Source: Rhodospirillaceae bacterium (GTDB lineage: Bacteria; Pseudomonadota; Alphaproteobacteria; Rhodospirillales; Rhodospirillaceae). Taken from it: DNA of 16,248 bases. The position numbers were made by a program, and so were the translations under genes. The stretch spans positions 1 through 16,248 of the forward strand of contig JAFGWD010000007.1 of the NCBI GenBank assembly GCA_016937315.1. The letters are read 5' to 3'. Below, piece after piece: positions 14,789 to 16,248 of the stretch; positions within the stretch are counted from its first letter, which is position 1; each line of letters starts with the position of its first letter. The notes under the pieces were generated by a model, which did no database searches, was not told where the DNA came from, and saw nothing but the letters and a program-made list of their open reading frames with translations.

Positions 14789-15517
14789 ATGAGCAAAGGT
14801 CGCGTTGCATTGGTCACTGGCGGAACGCGGGGTATTGGCCGCGCCATTTGCGAGGGGCTGATGTACGGTGGATATCGTGTTGTTGCCTCTCACAATGCGA
14901 ATGATGAGGCTGCGGCGGGCTTTGCCGAGGAAACCGGGATTCCCGTTTATAAATTCGATATCTCATCCTTTGACCAGTGTGTCGAGGCAATGGCGAAGAT
15001 TGCCACGGATGTTGGTGCCGTCGAGGTTCTGGTCAACAATGCCGGGATTACCCGCGATACCACCATGCATCGCATGGATCGGGATCAGTGGGGAGCGGTG
15101 ATTGATACCAACCTGTCGGGGTGCTTTAACGTTTCACGTGCGGTGATTGATGACATGCGGGAGCGTGGGTTCGGTCGCATTGTCAACATCAGTTCGATTA
15201 ACGGTCAGGTTGGGCAGTACGGTCAGGTCAACTATGCCGCTGCGAAGGCGGGCATCTTGGGCTTCACACGGGCCTTGGCGCTGGAAAGCGCGGGCAAAGG
15301 CATTACGGTCAATGCCATTGCTCCGGGCTATGTCGACACGGAGATGGTGCGTCAGGTGCCCCCGGCGGTTTTGGAAAAGATCGTTGCCCGCATTCCCATG
15401 GGGCGTTTGGGGCGTGCTGAGGATATTGCGCGTGGCGTTTTGTTCCTGGTTGCCGATGGTGCGGATTATATTACCGGCACCACGCTTGACATCAATGGCG
15501 GTCAGTTGATGTCGTAA
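14789..15517 (+). CDS. phaB: Acetoacetyl-CoA reductase (PhaB-type short-chain dehydrogenase)
   Basis: PhaB reduces acetoacetyl-CoA with NADPH to (R)-3-hydroxybutyryl-CoA, the monomer for polyhydroxybutyrate. The 242-residue protein has the Rossmann motif TGGTRGIG (10-17), NNAG (83-86), N108, S136 in NISSINGQVGQYGQ, and the YxxxK pair Y149/K153. The SSINGQxGQYGQVNY block is typical of PhaB rather than FabG, though the two are close relatives. The ATG at 14789 is chosen, 8 bases after AGGAAGGG; the adjacent GTG at 14786 would add one residue. No phaA or phaC is adjacent, so it appears to be transcribed alone. It converges with the gloB gene. Confidence 0.92.
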   Translation: MSKGRVALVTGGTRGIGRAICEGLMYGGYRVVASHNANDEAAAGFAEETGIPVYKFDISSFDQCVEAMAKIATDVGAVEVLVNNAGITRDTTMHRMDRDQWGAVIDTNLSGCFNVSRAVIDDMRERGFGRIVNISSINGQVGQYGQVNYAAAKAGILGFTRALALESAGKGITVNAIAPGYVDTEMVRQVPPAVLEKIVARIPMGRLGRAEDIARGVLFLVADGADYITGTTLDINGGQLMS

Positions 15518-15520
15518 AGC

Positions 15521-15533
15521 CCCGCGATGCGGG
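15521..15533. terminator. Small GC hairpin between convergent phaB and gloB
   Basis: CCCGC-GAT-GCGGG starts 4 bases after the phaB stop and ends 12 bases before the gloB stop. The 5-bp stem has a 3-base loop and no T-run, so it would be a weak terminator acting in either direction. Confidence 0.35.
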
Positions 15534-15544
15534 ATTGATGTTTG

Positions 15545-16248
15545 CTAAAAGATATCCTTGCGCCGCCGGATTTCTGCGAAGACGACGTCCGGCGGTGCAT
15601 CTTTCAGACCCAGTGATGCAGCCAAATTTGGATCATCGGCCCGCAAAAAAGGGTTGGTCTTTTTTTCGATTCCCAACAGAGACGGAATGGTTGGTTGCTT
15701 GGCGTGGGCCAGTGTCTCGACGCAGGCGGTGCGTCCGCGCAGTCTCTCGTTTTCAGGGTCGATGGTGAGGGCGAAACGCGCATTGGATAGCGTGTATTCA
15801 TGGCCACAATAGACGAGGGTTTCGTCTGGCAGGGCGCGTAAGCGGCTCAGGCTTTCCCACATTTGGGCCGGTGTGCCTTCGAACAGACGGCCACAGCCCA
15901 GCGCAAACAACGTGTCCCCGGAAAACAGGGCGTTTTCGGCCATGAACCAATAGGCGACATGACCCAAGGTGTGGCCCGGAGTTTCGAAAACGGTGGCGTG
16001 GGTGGCCCCTAAGGATACGGTATCGCCCTCGCTGACGGCGAGGTCGACATCCGGGATGCGATGAAGATCGGCGAGAGGGGCGATAACCTGGCAGTGGGTG
16101 GCGGCGCGGATAGCGGAAATGCCGCCGATGTGGTCCGCGTGATGATGGGTGATGAGGATTGTGGTGATGGTCCAGCCCTGGGCCTCGGCCGCAGCGAGGA
16201 CGGGTTCGGCTTCGCTGGGGTCGACGACGGCGGTGGCACCGGTCTCAG
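15545..16248 (-). CDS. gloB: Hydroxyacylglutathione hydrolase (glyoxalase II), N-terminus outside window
   Basis: Glyoxalase II hydrolyses S-lactoylglutathione to lactate and glutathione, completing methylglyoxal detoxification in the cytoplasm. The frame is open from the window edge to TAG 15545, about 234 codons. The metallo-beta-lactamase metal motif THHHADH is present, followed by ETPGHTLGHV, FSGDTLFALGCGRLFEGTP (the bridging-Asp region) and YCGHEYTLSNARFAL. The C-terminal substrate-binding domain contains NPFLRADDPNLAASLG. These blocks are specific to GloB within the superfamily. Only the first ~20-25 residues should be missing. An internal ATG at 15967 falls after the metal site and cannot be the true start. 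Confidence 0.94.
   Translation of the reverse strand, partial: ETGATAVVDPSEAEPVLAAAEAQGWTITTILITHHHADHIGGISAIRAATHCQVIAPLADLHRIPDVDLAVSEGDTVSLGATHATVFETPGHTLGHVAYWFMAENALFSGDTLFALGCGRLFEGTPAQMWESLSRLRALPDETLVYCGHEYTLSNARFALTIDPENERLRGRTACVETLAHAKQPTIPSLLGIEKKTNPFLRADDPNLAASLGLKDAPPDVVFAEIRRRKDIF

Noticed and set aside
1..16248. CRISPR array, rRNA or tRNA genes
   Set aside because: No regularly spaced repeats, rRNA-like blocks or tRNA cloverleaf were seen on either strand by eye.

Overview
The window looks like a stretch of an alphaproteobacterial chromosome, possibly Rhodospirillales-like. The clues are an alphaproteobacterial-style XRE regulator, a PhaB-type acetoacetyl-CoA reductase, a queA-tgt-queG block and a GloB-type thiolesterase; the lineage is an inference. 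It divides into an accessory, defence-like region (about 1-7150) and an ordinary chromosomal region (about 7150-16248).

Accessory region: every gene is on the minus strand. Reading with transcription there is tniQ (7077-5599), then the 5' remnant of a membrane-anchored helical protein (5496-4956). Next comes a complete IS3-family element (3687-4955) with orfA, orfB and an A7 slippage site. After it lies the 3' remnant of a probable Sll1717-type P-loop ATPase (3686-3095). Last is a large open frame that leaves the window (2863-1). That frame encodes at least 954 residues: an N-terminal DUF4297/Cap4-like nuclease-type domain, a STAND-like NTPase core, and a long helical C-terminal part with TPR character. 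This is the architecture of AVAST (Avs)-like antiphage proteins and is the best candidate here for an undescribed defence system. The IS has no target duplication and joins pieces of two different genes, so it probably marks a deletion.

Chromosomal region: a small Cys-rich ORF on the minus strand (7300-7154) is divergent from a tightly packed plus-strand gene set (7523-13872). The set runs ATP-grasp protein, periplasmic rhodanese, queA, tgt, queG, a soluble histidine-kinase-like protein and a secreted FGE-sulfatase-domain protein. Several of these genes overlap by 4-11 bases, so the set is probably one operon around late queuosine-tRNA synthesis. The kinase-like protein lacks the canonical G1 box, and the FGE-fold protein lacks the expected active-site cysteines.

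An XRE regulator (minus) converges on this operon. A 494-base gene-free stretch, holding candidate promoters, a dyad and an imperfect repeat, separates it from phaB (plus). phaB converges with a gloB gene (minus) whose N-terminus lies outside the window.
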